A DNA stretch of 64,000 nucleotides, taken from Karalla daura. Its lineage: Eukaryota; Chordata; Actinopteri; Chaetodontiformes; Leiognathidae. Location of the stretch: NCBI GenBank assembly GCA_029224185.1, contig CM055200.1, positions 9,750,670 to 9,814,669 of the forward strand. The letters are read 5' to 3'. A program made the position numbers and the translations under genes. Shown here piece after piece: positions 10,861 through 22,010 of this stretch (within the stretch, counting starts at the first letter, position 1; each line of letters begins with the position of its first letter). Below the pieces are notes generated by a model. That model saw only the letters and a program-made list of their open reading frames with translations. It did not search any database and had not been told where the DNA came from.

Positions 10861-11360
10861 GCGCAGTCTTTTTCAACTTTAATTGGTCTAAATGAAGAGA
10901 CATTTCACACCATTTAGATAAAAAAGAAAAAGGAGGCCAGCATAATGAAAAGGGGCCTGCCTATCGGACTTCAGAGGTTTGCTCTAAATGAAAATGTAAT
11001 TGCAGGCGGAATGGTACAAGAGGAGAGACCCGCGCTGCAGATCCGGGGGTATCTTCAGACAGCCGAGCAAAAGCTAATGACTGAGCAATTTGGAACATTT
11101 ACTCACCCCAAAGACTCTCATTAAGTCAATCACAGGCTTAGCCGAGACCCACTCGCAGCGTCGGAGCCGGTCCCGCATTTATTCCAACATCAATCAGGAG
11201 GGGCCAGCTTCTTCTTCTTTCAGAAGCCATGAAAAACGCCCAAGTAATTTATTCGGGATCTTTGAGAGGATAATGGCCAATTATTTGTTTATAACACTGG
11301 TTAAATTTTCATTAGGCAGATTAATGGAATATCATGTACTGTCAACACTGGACTGAGGGG
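10861..11360. promoter_or_regulatory. candidate CNE
   Basis: Complex AT-rich block. It includes a Fox-type TTGTTTAT (11285-11292) and several ATTA cores between 11265 and 11340. The open frame at 11090-11356 has no recognisable domain. Confidence 0.4.
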
Positions 11361-12254
11361 TGGTGTGTCAGAGATAAACGGCCAAACAGATGATGTCGCT
11401 CTGTTAGTAAATTGGTTTTTCTGCAGCCCTCTTCCTCCATATGAAAATTTAAAGGTGGACAAGGCGCTGGGGGTGGAGGCTGTCTCCAACAGGAGTGGCG
11501 AGGCTGTGGGGAGGACATTGTGATGAACTTCATCCAGCTGCAGATTCCTCCTGCTGCTTGTTTCCTTTTTTTTTTTTTGTCTTAATGTTTGGCTGCAATG
11601 TGAAAGATTTCCGCACTATATTTAGTTTAAGTGTTTAAGTGTTAAATGTTCCACAGGGTTGACTGCGCAGGCTGCGCACACATTTATTTACATTCATTTC
11701 ATCCGGACCCTTAAATTACCCATTCTATCAATCATGGCCAGTCCCTGGGAAACATATTTCACACAGTCACTATTTGAAGTGATAATTCCGGCGAGTTTTT
11801 AGAAGCTAACTTTTTTTTTTAATGAACAGAAAGAGCTACTTTTGGCAGTGACTGTGGGTGATAGCTTAATCTGACATTATGCAGGCAACACGAGATACCT
11901 GTAAGTGACAGTTAAGAGTGAAATGACAACTACAAGGCAGCCAGGCTGGTGATTTGCTGACCCCATATGATGCTTCAGGTTGATATAAAGCAGTTTGAAC
12001 CTTAAGTTGTGCTTTTCACACACCTGAAAGTGGTCTGGGAATTGTCATTTTGAGCGTTGCATATTTGGGCTTCAAATAACCTCCCTTTCCCCCAAATGCA
12101 GGGTTTTGAGAATCGAGATAAAATATGGCATATCAAATCTTAATATGCACGCTTCACCCACTAGTGTGCAAATGATGCATCGCGGGTCCACATTTCCCAG
12201 ATTTATGAAACCAGAATTTTAATGACTGCTTTTTTAGTGGGGGAAGGGATTGAG
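11361..12254. other. non-coding, AT-rich; T runs at 11565-11577 and 11811-11820
   Basis: No gene supported. Parts (11690-11780, 12100-12220) look CNE-like, but I cannot separate them from ordinary AT-rich sequence. Confidence 0.3.
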
Positions 12255-12272
12255 TTTTTTTTTTTTTTTTTT
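12255..12272. repeat. poly-T tract (18 nt)
   Basis: Uninterrupted T run. No retroposed gene body is seen next to it on either strand. Confidence 0.97.
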
Positions 12273-12539
12273 GACCATGGTTACTTTCTAAAAGTGGCTT
12301 GTTAAACTGTCAAGCTTTACCAGCTCGGGTCTGTTATACTCACATTACATTAAGATTACATACATTTCAAAGAATTCCTCCATCTTTTTTTTTTTTCTTC
12401 CTCTTGGCCGTAAACCTTCACGTTGTGAACGTGAAGTTTATTTGTGCCCCTGGATTGCAATCTACCAACCTTAGGGCACCCAAAGTGGCTACTAGTTCCC
12501 CTATCAAGACAATCATCAGCTGAAGGAGGTTATCGTTGG
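12273..12539. other. non-coding, nothing specific seen
   Basis: AT-rich with a second short T run near 12386. No gene supported. Confidence 0.35.
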
Positions 12540-12768
12540 GCTGGGCTATCTGTCACCCGGCCACCGGCAGCCAGCGGGACACAAGGACCATTTAATTAGG
12601 CCTACTGCTCCTCTCTGGTGTGAAAGACTCTCAGGCCCCTTTGATTCCCCGCTGCTCTCCCAGCAGGAAGTGGTTGGTGATAATTGACACAGGATTTCCT
12701 TGTTAACCAGCGGCAGACTCTGTGGATTAAAGTGACAGAGATCTCCAGAAGAAAGTGGGTAGTAGATA
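12540..12768. promoter_or_regulatory. candidate CNE
   Basis: Complex, balanced composition with a TTTAATTAGG core near 12590. It leads into the purine-rich tract that follows. Confidence 0.3.
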
Positions 12769-12769
12769 A

Positions 12770-12808
12770 GGGGGAGGGGAGGAGGTGCGGCGGGGGGAGT
12801 GGCGGGGG
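12770..12808 (+). repeat. G-rich tract with quadruplex potential
   Basis: G runs at 12770-12774, 12776-12779, 12792-12797 and 12804-12808 give four runs of at least four G on the plus strand, with one loop longer than usual (12 nt). Confidence 0.7.
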
Positions 12809-12899
12809 CAGCAGCTATTTACCGCTCTTGAGAAACCAGGGAGGAAATAGCAATATCAGACTGGTGCGCGGTCCTGCCGCGAGATGTAGCTCCCACTTA

Positions 12900-13380
12900 T
12901 CTTAGCCATTTCAGCTTGGCTGATCAAAGATTGGCTTTCCTTAAAATAACCTGGGCCCAAGGTTGAGTACATGCTTCCACGCCACGGGTTTTTTTGGCAA
13001 ATTATCAGTCTTTTCCAATCCCCCCTTTAAAGCTGCATGGCTGTTTGTGGAGGACTAGAGAGATAATCTCATTTCATTTTCACAATTATACACTATCATG
13101 GAATAAAAGCATATTTGCAAATGACGTAATTTCCCGCTTTGTACCAACTGGGTCACAAGCCTTGACAAAAGCATTATCATGCAGACAGGAGAGGTACCCA
13201 GTCGGCTGTAGGGCAAAGATGGAGCTTTCAGAGGATGTAATCCACTTTATTTATTTCTAGATTTCCTTTCTGCTCCTCCAACTACTACCCAGCTTACCGA
13301 AGGACATTTTACAAGCGCTCATTGGTAGATTTGAACATATCTCCTCTGGAGATAAAAGGGGAAGGAGCAACTGCACTCAC
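12900..13380. promoter_or_regulatory. candidate CNE with TCF/Lef, octamer-palindrome and CRE-like sites
   Basis: GATCAAAG at 12922-12929 is a good TCF/Lef site. ATTTGCAAAT at 13113-13122 is a perfect palindrome and overlaps by one base the CRE/ATF-like TGACGTAA (13123-13130). The block is repeat-free. Site families are established knowledge; activity is inference. Confidence 0.4.
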
Positions 13381-16300
13381 TCATTTCCTGCGAGTCCTCC
13401 CCTTTTCGTCCGAGTATTGCGTGTAACACAGGACGGCAAACACAGGGGGGACCTGGACTTTTAAATCATATCGTTTTAAACTTTTTTACTGTGTACGGCT
13501 TGATAAATGCAGCTGCAGGTACATGCATGTATGACACATTTACTCATACACCTGACAAGACTCTCCACTCCTTAAATGCCCGAGCTGCCCGTGATGACCC
13601 AAACGTGGCGTAAAACGTTGTCTGGTCACTTTCATGTGCTGACTGATAACTGAATGGGGTGATGGCAAACTTCCAGCAGTGGGACTGGGTCAAAACCAGG
13701 TCCATCGTATAAATCACAGGAGGAATTCCTTTCTCTCTTATCCCCCAGCCGATACGTCCATGCAGCTGTGGATATGTGAGAGGAAAGAAAAAAGGAAGCT
13801 GCTGCTTCATTACTGCTCTCATGTCTGAGAGGGTAATCCTGCCTGTGATTGTGGGTCAGATTATGATGATGATGATGCGCTTATAACGTCACCAAAAATA
13901 TCCAAATTGATCAGTACTTTATAGCACGCACTGCAGCGTTTAGACTGACTCCCACTGCATGTGCGCTGGCTCTGTGTATTCCAACGACAACAGCTTAAAG
14001 AAGTCAAACATGAACAAATCTTAAAAGCTCAAACCACCAGTTAGCCTGACAGCTAACGAATTAAATGTGACCTGGCTTGATTTAAGGACTCATGAATCAT
14101 GGCAGGCCATCTCCCTGACCAATCGGTGGCAGTTTTCACAAAGTAGTCAAAGAATTAATGCTACAGCACTAGACTTGTACTGTTCCTTTGCTTTTTCTCA
14201 CAGTGATTCAAAACACCAGGACATAAAGAGAAATGTATCAGCTCTGTATTAGTCCAATGTATACCATGTTTACACAAGGGCATTGCGTTCCATTTTCAGT
14301 GGTCCTTCTAGGAAATGAAGTGTAGGAAAAACCAGAGATGCTGCAGTACATACACCAGGCCTGTAGTTGGCAGTGTGATTTTGTGACGAACTAAAAATGT
14401 GCATGCACAAAGTTCCCTTGTCTGTGATTTTTGCACTTGAGCCATTTTGCTGAAGAATCACTGAAAGTTTCAAAAGAAATTGAGTGAAAAGTGAAAACGT
14501 TTCCATGGAGACGAAGGCTAGATTGTTTTCAAATCATTAGATTCCTGAGCCTGTTTCCCTGTTATCCTTCCCATTTCTGAGACTTGGTCCATGGTCTTAG
14601 ATTAGTGAGCTGTGAACCTGCAGGTCATCACCTGATGATTCCTGTACAACTACCCCTTTGTCTGCCATCCCTCCTTTGTATTGTTTAAAAGGAATGCATG
14701 GCAAGACAGCAGCCAATCACAGTCGCTCAAATATTACACTGAGTGTGTATCCTCACAGGCCTGAGCTCGGTGTGCTGGTTGAAATTTGCATGAAATTTGG
14801 TGTAGGGGTGTAGCACGGGCCAAAAGACGCCCACCATTTTATTCAAGAAATTAGACTTCAGCAGATGGTCTGCTGTCATTCAGTGACAGATTATATTTCT
14901 CAGATTTTTAAGATGGCAGTGCTTTTCACTAAAATTCCTCCAAATTGAAAATTGAAGCAAGAAATACATGTTTTATTAGCAGCATATGTTGTCCCTGCAT
15001 TTTTCTATTCCAAGCAAAAGCGTCCAAACCCTCTTGTAGAAATCTCCAGTTGCTCCCTGGCATGCTGCTAATCCAGACTTGATTCTGGTATAAATATGGA
15101 CATTGCTGATTGGCTGAGCGCAAGTCAGGTGCAAAGTCCAGAGATGAGTCATACCAACTTTGGAGTGTTTAGATGCAATATTACAGGAACACGCTGCACA
15201 GGAAGTTCACATCACCGTCCACATGTCTTATCTATTTTCCTTCATAGGTGCTTTATCTTAACCCTGCTGTAAGACTTCAATATGTGAGCATTAACACGCT
15301 TCAAGGTCCTTGATTTCTCTTCAGGAATTACTGTGTGGCAACCAGGAGGAGAGGCTGGAGATTTGTTCCCTTCAGTCTAAAGTAAATAGGATAGGCAGGG
15401 GAAGCAATCACATAACCAACACATACTCTGCTATCAAGAAAACACAGGAGTCTAGATTAAGATTTTGTCATAACCAAAATCATTGCTGTTTCATTTAATC
15501 TGTAAGCAGATAAACTCTGTCACCTTCTCCATCCCCTGATGGTTTTAGGACGATAAGTGTGAGCTTGAGTTGAATAGCAGCGTATTGAGCATGTCGGCAC
15601 TTTTGAAAAGTGGTCCTCAGAAACAATAAAATCTGCCCCTCTTAGCAAATGAGCCATGAGTATTGAAGTGCCGCAGAGAAGTGTCAATGTGGCCTGAGCA
15701 CAGGCAGCATGACACCATTCACACACAAGATTTACGCAGTGAAAAGAGAACAAACCCCTATAACTAATCCAGACTCACTGACCCAGGAGCAGCTGCTCTT
15801 GTGTTTGATAGCAAAGCTCAGTGAAGCCATGTCGGTGCTGAGCTTCAACCAAGTCCAGTTAGGAGGCTTTTATTTTTTTTTATCAAACATCGATTGAATG
15901 TCAATTAAACTGTTCACAGTATCATAGTTTTTGCAGTCAGTGTAGCTTTTTTTTGGGGGGGCTAATTTTGATTAAAAACAAATCTTATTTGGTTACGAGG
16001 CTTCAAATGGGGAAAAGTCAAGGCTGCAGCGGCGTTATTTCAACAGCAATGATTTGTAACTTTCCTTTTTTCCTCCCTGCCGGCTCTAAGAAAGAGGTCA
16101 GCTCCTCTTCTTTGTGCAGCCACATAGCCAGACATTGTGGTCTAATCTACGAGCTTCAGTCTTAACCTCATTATTAATATAAAAAAGCGGGCAGCTTTCC
16201 ATAGCCTTTGTTGCTGTGGAATATGTTTTACAGAGATACAAGGGGGGAAAGCCCCAATTTCCTGCAGGGGTCGAGTATTATGTGTGAACTGCTCCTCTGG
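13381..16300. other. long non-coding stretch with little visible structure
   Basis: No supported gene across about 2.9 kb. A short GAT repeat lies at 13863-13877, a T run near 15871, and a G run near 15953. Short frames in all six registers lack domains. Texture is looser than the flanking CNE-like regions, suggesting mostly unconstrained sequence. Confidence 0.4.
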
Positions 16301-17250
16301 GACGCAGGGGCTCACAGTGGAGGTTGTCAACTTTTCCTCAGGCTCATTTTAATGCGTCTCCACTTAGCTTTAATTCCCCGTAAATAACATAAAATCCATA
16401 TTAAGCGTTCTGATGCCATTTGATAATTGTTTGTCTGTATATTTGTGTGTGTTTGTGTGTTTGTCACACGGATGCCCCGTCCGTGGGTATTCACAGAAAT
16501 CACTCAGCGTAATAACAAAACGGAAGAGCGGGGAGGGTGAAGACGAGGTTACTGTCAAAAACGATGTTTGGGTTTGTGGAAACGACTGAAAAGCAAATGC
16601 TGCACACGGGGAGTCCCAAGATCTTGGGGTAAAAATATTGTGAAGACGTGAAGTTTCATTTGATTAAGACCGTTTGATGCACGGGACGTATGAGTGATGT
16701 TAAGAGGGCTGCGTTCATTTTTGTGGTTTTACAGTCTTGTGGGTGGAGCTGAAGAACCACCTTTCACCTTATGAGAATTTAGAGCTAATAATCAAGCTAT
16801 GCTAATCTGCTAGGCGTTGACAGTGCAGAGACTGCCACACACTGTTTCGGTCTGACATTAAAATCACGTATTATACGTGACTATCATGTAATAAGAGATG
16901 TGGACGGGGCGTTCCTGCGTGGAGTTTAGATACAGAGCGAGGGGAGTGTGTTTTCGCAGCAGTGAATAATGCTTGTGCTGAGCAGGTATCGGGCTGTTGC
17001 TGTGAGATCCCGAGGAGAACAGGTTGTCTCCGCTGAGAGTTATTGGCTGACTCGCATGAGAGCCAGGATGCAGTTGTCTGTAATAGATTACTCATTTGCT
17101 CTACAGCCACACTAAATTAACAAGGCAAAGTAAAAGTAATGATTATTCCAAAGTGTTAATGTGATAATGAACTGTTAGAGTATAAACTGCAGTTTTTTTT
17201 AGGCTTAACCCAACTTGGTTAAATTATCAGCTCAGAGCATTTAAGCTTTC
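16301..17250. other. non-coding; partial CNE-like texture at 16330-16450
   Basis: The segment 16330-16450 has ATTAAGCG and TTTAATTCCCCG-like words; a short GT tract is at 16440-16462. Otherwise nothing supported. The minus-strand frame at 16871-17110 has no domain. Confidence 0.3.
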
Positions 17251-18240
17251 TGGGCAGCTTGGGCCTTGACTCACACTTCATAACTAAAATTCAGATTTGC
17301 TTAGAAACGGTTTTGCTTCTGGGCGCGTGCAGACACACACTCAGCAAAATCGCAGTAAACGTCAAATTATCACACAATTAGTGTTCATGGACGACTGCGG
17401 AGGAATCAAGAAGACGTATTTAGGCAGGTTAACAGTTAACAGTGAGCCCCGAACGTGAATAAATCCATCAGAGGACGGGGAGGAAGCGCGCTGAAGGGAG
17501 GAGAGAGGCATGACCTTTCTTGGCCACGTCACCTTGGCCAAAAGATTAACCAAACAGCGGCCACTGACAAACATTCAGGAAATCAGAACCACATGCGTGA
17601 AGGGAGGTGTACCGAGGTGCTTATTTGTTTTTGCTAAATTAATGGGGGCTAATTGATAATGTCATTACATCACAGGAGGGGCACGGGGAAGGGCAGGGGT
17701 AAAAAATCAAGGAATGCTGCACATCAATCCTCTCTGAATACCACAGATGCTGGGCTCAGTCGACACAGAAGATTAAGATCTGCTCAGTTAACCAGGAGCA
17801 GACCTGCGTCTAACCCGCAGCTTCACCCTGTGCAGGATGTGACGCGGAGGCGGACTCACATCTTTCACAGGCCACGCAGGCCGGCCTGAAAATGCCCACG
17901 CCATGGCACAAAGCTCGAACTGAAAGTTGCTGTAATTACATAATAAAAAGGGGAGGTGACAGATACATGGTGTGCGAAACGTAAAAAAAAAAAAAAAAAA
18001 AAAAGTAGATTAGAAAAAGCTTTTTGGTCAACCAGTTTGTGGAGCTTGTGACCAGGGTGTTGCAAGGTTTGCACATGAATCAGAGCTCTGGATCAAACAT
18101 TGGGGAATTTCTGCGGTCGCTTACAAAGAAACACACAGTAGATCTGTCTGTCAGCCTCGTAAAAAACACAGAAAGTTATGGGATTAAATGACAGATAGAA
18201 TTTACTACCATAGGAGGAAAACGCAGAGTGATGGCGTGAT
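17251..18240. other. non-coding; 22-nt poly-A at 17983-18004
   Basis: The A run is plain to see. I looked for a retroposed gene upstream of it and saw no recognisable coding remnant or target-site duplication. No gene supported. Confidence 0.4.
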
Positions 18241-18505
18241 TAGTGTCATATTCTATAATGGCGTGTATAAACAATATTCATTTAATGGAAGCACACAGAA
18301 ACTCACTGATACAGGATGAGACAGTCGACTCTTCTATCGGGGGCAGAATGTCAAACATCATCGAGGTTTTCCAGGCCGGGAAGAAAATAGTTTTTGACAA
18401 GCTGCGTCTGTTACGTATTGAGCAACAGGAGATGAAAGAACAGACAAATTCTGCCGTCATTAATATTATGAAAACTTTCGAATCCACAAAGCGTTGCAAT
18501 TAAAA
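18241..18505 (+). other. unassigned 81-codon ATG frame (18258-18503), probably chance
   Basis: From ATG 18258 to a TAA at 18501-18503 the frame reads as a hydrophilic, charged, possibly helical C-terminal half (about residues 45-75, rich in K, R, E, Q, L and I). It has a more protein-like composition than other frames here. However, I recognise no domain, there is no promoter or splice context, and at this length chance frames are common. The longer version starts at GTG 18243, an unlikely eukaryotic start. Confidence 0.1.
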
Positions 18506-19039
18506 TAGTGGGAGAGGGAAAAAGGAAAAAAAGAAAGCTGCACAAGGTCAGCAATTCGGCAGCGGAATGGACAGAAGGTCTGTATCTGCTTACAATCAGC
18601 ACCACTTGTGCACTTCACAGCGTCGGAGCAAGTGCAGCTGTGGGGGAGAGGATGGTGGCTGAGGCGCGGCATCGGTGATTTAGGAGACAGCGAGGGGGGT
18701 TTAGAGAAGGAAAAACAAGTTCATTACACTTCCATACTTGCATATCACTCCCCAAAGACCTGTCAATGAAGACAGTGGAGAAATGAGCGGAGGCCTCGTC
18801 CTCTCCCCAAAAAAGTTATTAGAAGGAGCCCAAGGGTGAACATGTCATTTACGATTCCTACCCCGAGACCTCTGACCTCGAGCTCGCCGGGGTCACGGCT
18901 GCATTTCACACGGCCCGGATCAACGCGCCGCTCGCCAAAAAAACCCAAGTTTCATGCCTTATTTCCAAACAGCCTAAGCCGCTTTTTGTGCCTGTATCTG
19001 TGTAGGTTGCAGGGGTGGTGTGATGGCAAATGATTACAA
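18506..19039. other. non-coding, nothing specific seen
   Basis: Purine-rich at 18506-18540, CpG-containing at 18870-18935. No supported gene. Confidence 0.35.
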
Positions 19040-19290
19040 ATGTCTCCGTTGTAGCTTAATTGGATCAAGCTGACTCAGAGCTTATTGAACAAGATCTCGG
19101 TTGTTTCAAAGCAGATGGATTAACAATTAAATTTGTTTGGTAATTCCGTGGAATACACCTTGAACTGAAAATAAGGCGCATTAACTTGAATAAATTACAT
19201 TCTTCCCACAGGGAATATCATTAGCGGGAAATTCCTTCTCATAGCCTCCCAAAAGACTTTGTCTTACTTTTCATCTTTCAAATGGGGGGG
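19040..19290. promoter_or_regulatory. candidate CNE with AP-1-type site
   Basis: TGACTCA at 19071-19077 matches the AP-1 consensus; TTCAAAG (TCF/Lef-like) and AACAATTAAAT-type words follow within 80 bp. Complex repeat-free text. Confidence 0.4.
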
Positions 19291-20800
19291 AAAGTGCCGA
19301 CGGTAAGACTCATCTCTCTCACTGTGCCACGGATGCTGCAGTTTGTATTCACGCGACGTTAATCTGTTTTACAGTAAAAGCTCCGGAGCCATGAACTCGT
19401 CCCAATAAAACACGAGTCACAAAGACAAAGGTCGTTCAAGTAGCTTTGATGGCTATAATTAAATCTAATTTTTCTCCCGTTTCATTGTGAATTCGCCGCC
19501 TGTTTGCCTGTATCCTTTTCTGATAGTCATTTTGAATTATAATAACACTGCAAATGATGTGGTAAGCTGCAGAGATCACTGCAGAAAACATGCGCAAGTT
19601 GTGCATGGAGAAAAGGAAATTGTAATGAGGACATCATAATATGATTGGACACATGGATGTGAGATGATATCCTGAGCTCTAAAATGCGGGAAAATTCAAC
19701 TACAGGCTTATCAACGGTAGCAACAATACCAATAATCTCAATAAAATCATTTACAAAGGTGAGGTTATGCATCTAATACGGTCAAAACTCACAATTAGAA
19801 AGATGTTGTCTTATTGTGTCTAAACTGCCTCCATTTATTCTGAGCAAAGCCCACGGGACAAAGATCTTTTCATCACCTTTTCCAACAGATTGTCTGGAAC
19901 GAGAAGTCAAACCTGCTGAGTGCCGTATCAGCGCCATATCAGCACCAGCGTTGAGGAGGAGAGAGAGGGCCAACGGAAACCTGTGGCTGTGCGTCCAAGC
20001 TTGGACTGGTACTGCGAGATAAAAGCCCTACAGTATAGGCCTGAGCTTGCAGTTAGCATATTAGCTTGACGGAGGAAAATAATTTGTCAAAACCTTATTT
20101 TAAAGCACTATGAATGTCATCCTGTGTTGCTGCTCTTAATTGAAATGTAGCTGGCCAAGCGAGGAAATATATGGGCACACATGGATGGTGTCGGCAGAAT
20201 GTTTTATGGTAATGGTGGCTACACCTGGTTAATATTAGCATCCTCCTTACTGTATACTTTACATTCCTCACGTCAGTTTTAGTTTGATTTATCCAGGAGA
20301 GGTTTAGCAGTAGATAAAAAGTAGAGTTGTGGGGTTGTTGTTTTTAGCAAAATCGGAGATGTCTGACACCGAAGGGGAGATAAAGAAGTTAAACTTTGCT
20401 ACGGATTATTGAGGATGCGCGCTGGCTTCTGAGATAACTGTGAGCATTGCAATAATATTGGGGATGTGATTTATGTCCAACCACTTGAGGTTTGTCATCT
20501 GCAAATGATTCGGCCGAGGGGACGGGGCCATTTCATGCCGAGACCTTTATTTAGAGAGACTTTTTGGTAGTTTAACAGCTGTGGTAGCGGAAACTGTTTG
20601 TGCGCGCGCGTCTTCACTGGACGTGTCTGTCGCTCCAGTGACTCCAGTGAACCTGTTAATCTCCATCTTTGGGAATAAAGATTGACCACGAATCTATGAG
20701 AAGCTGCAGTGTCACCGCCTTGGGCGGCTCAAAGGGGGTTGTTGACCTGTGACTTTTTATGATCTGTGTTCTTTTGCCAAAACTTTGGGTTAAAATTAGT
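19291..20800. other. non-coding, nothing specific seen
   Basis: No gene supported in about 1.5 kb. A short CGCGCGCG-type alternating tract lies at 20602-20610. Minus-strand frames have no domains. Confidence 0.35.
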
Positions 20801-20816
20801 TTGCCCCACACACCCC

Positions 20817-20897
<81 letters not shown>

Positions 20898-20898
20898 C
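20801..20898. repeat. long (CA)n microsatellite
   Basis: CA repeats with a C-rich leading edge and a CGCA interruption near the end; about 70 bp are essentially perfect. Alternating purine-pyrimidine DNA of this kind can adopt Z-form (known property). Confidence 0.98.
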
Positions 20899-20984
20899 CC
20901 GCCCTCCTTTGTGAACCTTGCCACAACCCCAGGCTCCTGAACCCACTTGTACATTTTAGGCCTCGATAATAAACCAACATCTGC

Positions 20985-21300
20985 AGAACTTACAAGTGCT
21001 TTACCAGAGTTAATTGAGTAAATTGAAGCAAGCTGCAGAGCAGCGCTGATCTATGATCCCCTGTTGAGGGCCCAGAAGGGAGACAACAGATTTACTGCAA
21101 GGACAGTGGGCGGCCTTTTGTTCAGGCCCTGGTTCATGGGAAGTTTGAGGTCAGTCGGGATTAAAATATCTTAGGGAACAAATGGAGTAATTTGAGTGCA
21201 ATATAAAGAGCTCTCTGCCACTTTTGACCAAAGATCCAGGTGTGATTTATTTGATTTTAAGCCCCTGGTCCCTTTTTCATCTTTTTTTTTTTTTCTCCAC
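20985..21300. promoter_or_regulatory. candidate CNE
   Basis: TTAATTG at 21010-21016 opens a complex block that carries ATAAAGAG and GATTAAAATATC-like words and ends in a T run (21281-21294). No coding content seen. Confidence 0.4.
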
Positions 21301-21779
21301 CCGGGCCCTATTATTATTTGGGATTTATTGATAACATGAAGATTGGCCCCTTTTTACAAGCCCTTTAGTTCTGGTTGACATAACCGCGAGAGAGGGAGTC
21401 ATGCATGTGAACACAAACAAATATCAAGGGGGAAAGATCTGTTCTTTCTCTTGGGGGCAATTGTGCTTGGCCTCATTGAAGTGGTCTTTAAGTGACTGTG
21501 ACACACAATCCAGATTAATGACATAACTCTCGCTGCAGATTGAGGAAGCCGGGCCGAGTGCTCGCCCGCACGGATCAAGTTTGTTCTGTACCTTCAGTTG
21601 ACAGGATTGTCATGAGACTCTGTTCTTTGGGTAAATCGGACTTGATAGACAGAAGCAAGTTAGCTCCAACTGAGCAGGAGCTACTGTGTGAAGGCGGCAG
21701 GAAAGGAGATATGTGAAGTGAGCGTGCAGCACGCATATCTGATTCATTTGTAAGGGGGGGGCATAACAATTTTAGTTAG
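21301..21779. promoter_or_regulatory. candidate CNE at 21420-21545, remainder unassigned
   Basis: The 21420-21545 segment has complex AT-rich text with ATTAATGACAT-like words. A run of eight G is at 21754-21761. No gene supported. Confidence 0.3.
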
Positions 21780-22010
21780 TGGGGTCAAGAGTTTGATCCT
21801 CGGCCTGGTTTTCTCCCGAAGGAAAGAGCCAGGTGGCGAAGGTGGTCCTTTCATTCGATGATTGTGTTAAATTGAGCATTAAAGAGAACCTCTCAAGGGC
21901 CCCAGTGAAATGCCAGTTAGGAGATGTGTCTGACATTGATAGCACCAGCAGGACTGAGGGTGCTGATATCCAGTGATGTGTGCTGGAACCATACAACTAC
22001 TCTTTGATGT
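21780..22010. promoter_or_regulatory. candidate CNE
   Basis: Repeat-free stretch with GATGATTGTGTTAAATTGAG-like composition. The 74-codon minus-strand frame through it (21772-21996) has no recognisable domain, although it is continuous over nearly the whole block. Confidence 0.3.

Noticed and set aside
17983..18004. Poly-A tail of a processed pseudogene
   Set aside because: No recognisable coding body upstream and no target-site duplication seen.
20656..20980. Cys-Val and Thr-His frames
   Set aside because: Direct translation of a CA microsatellite.
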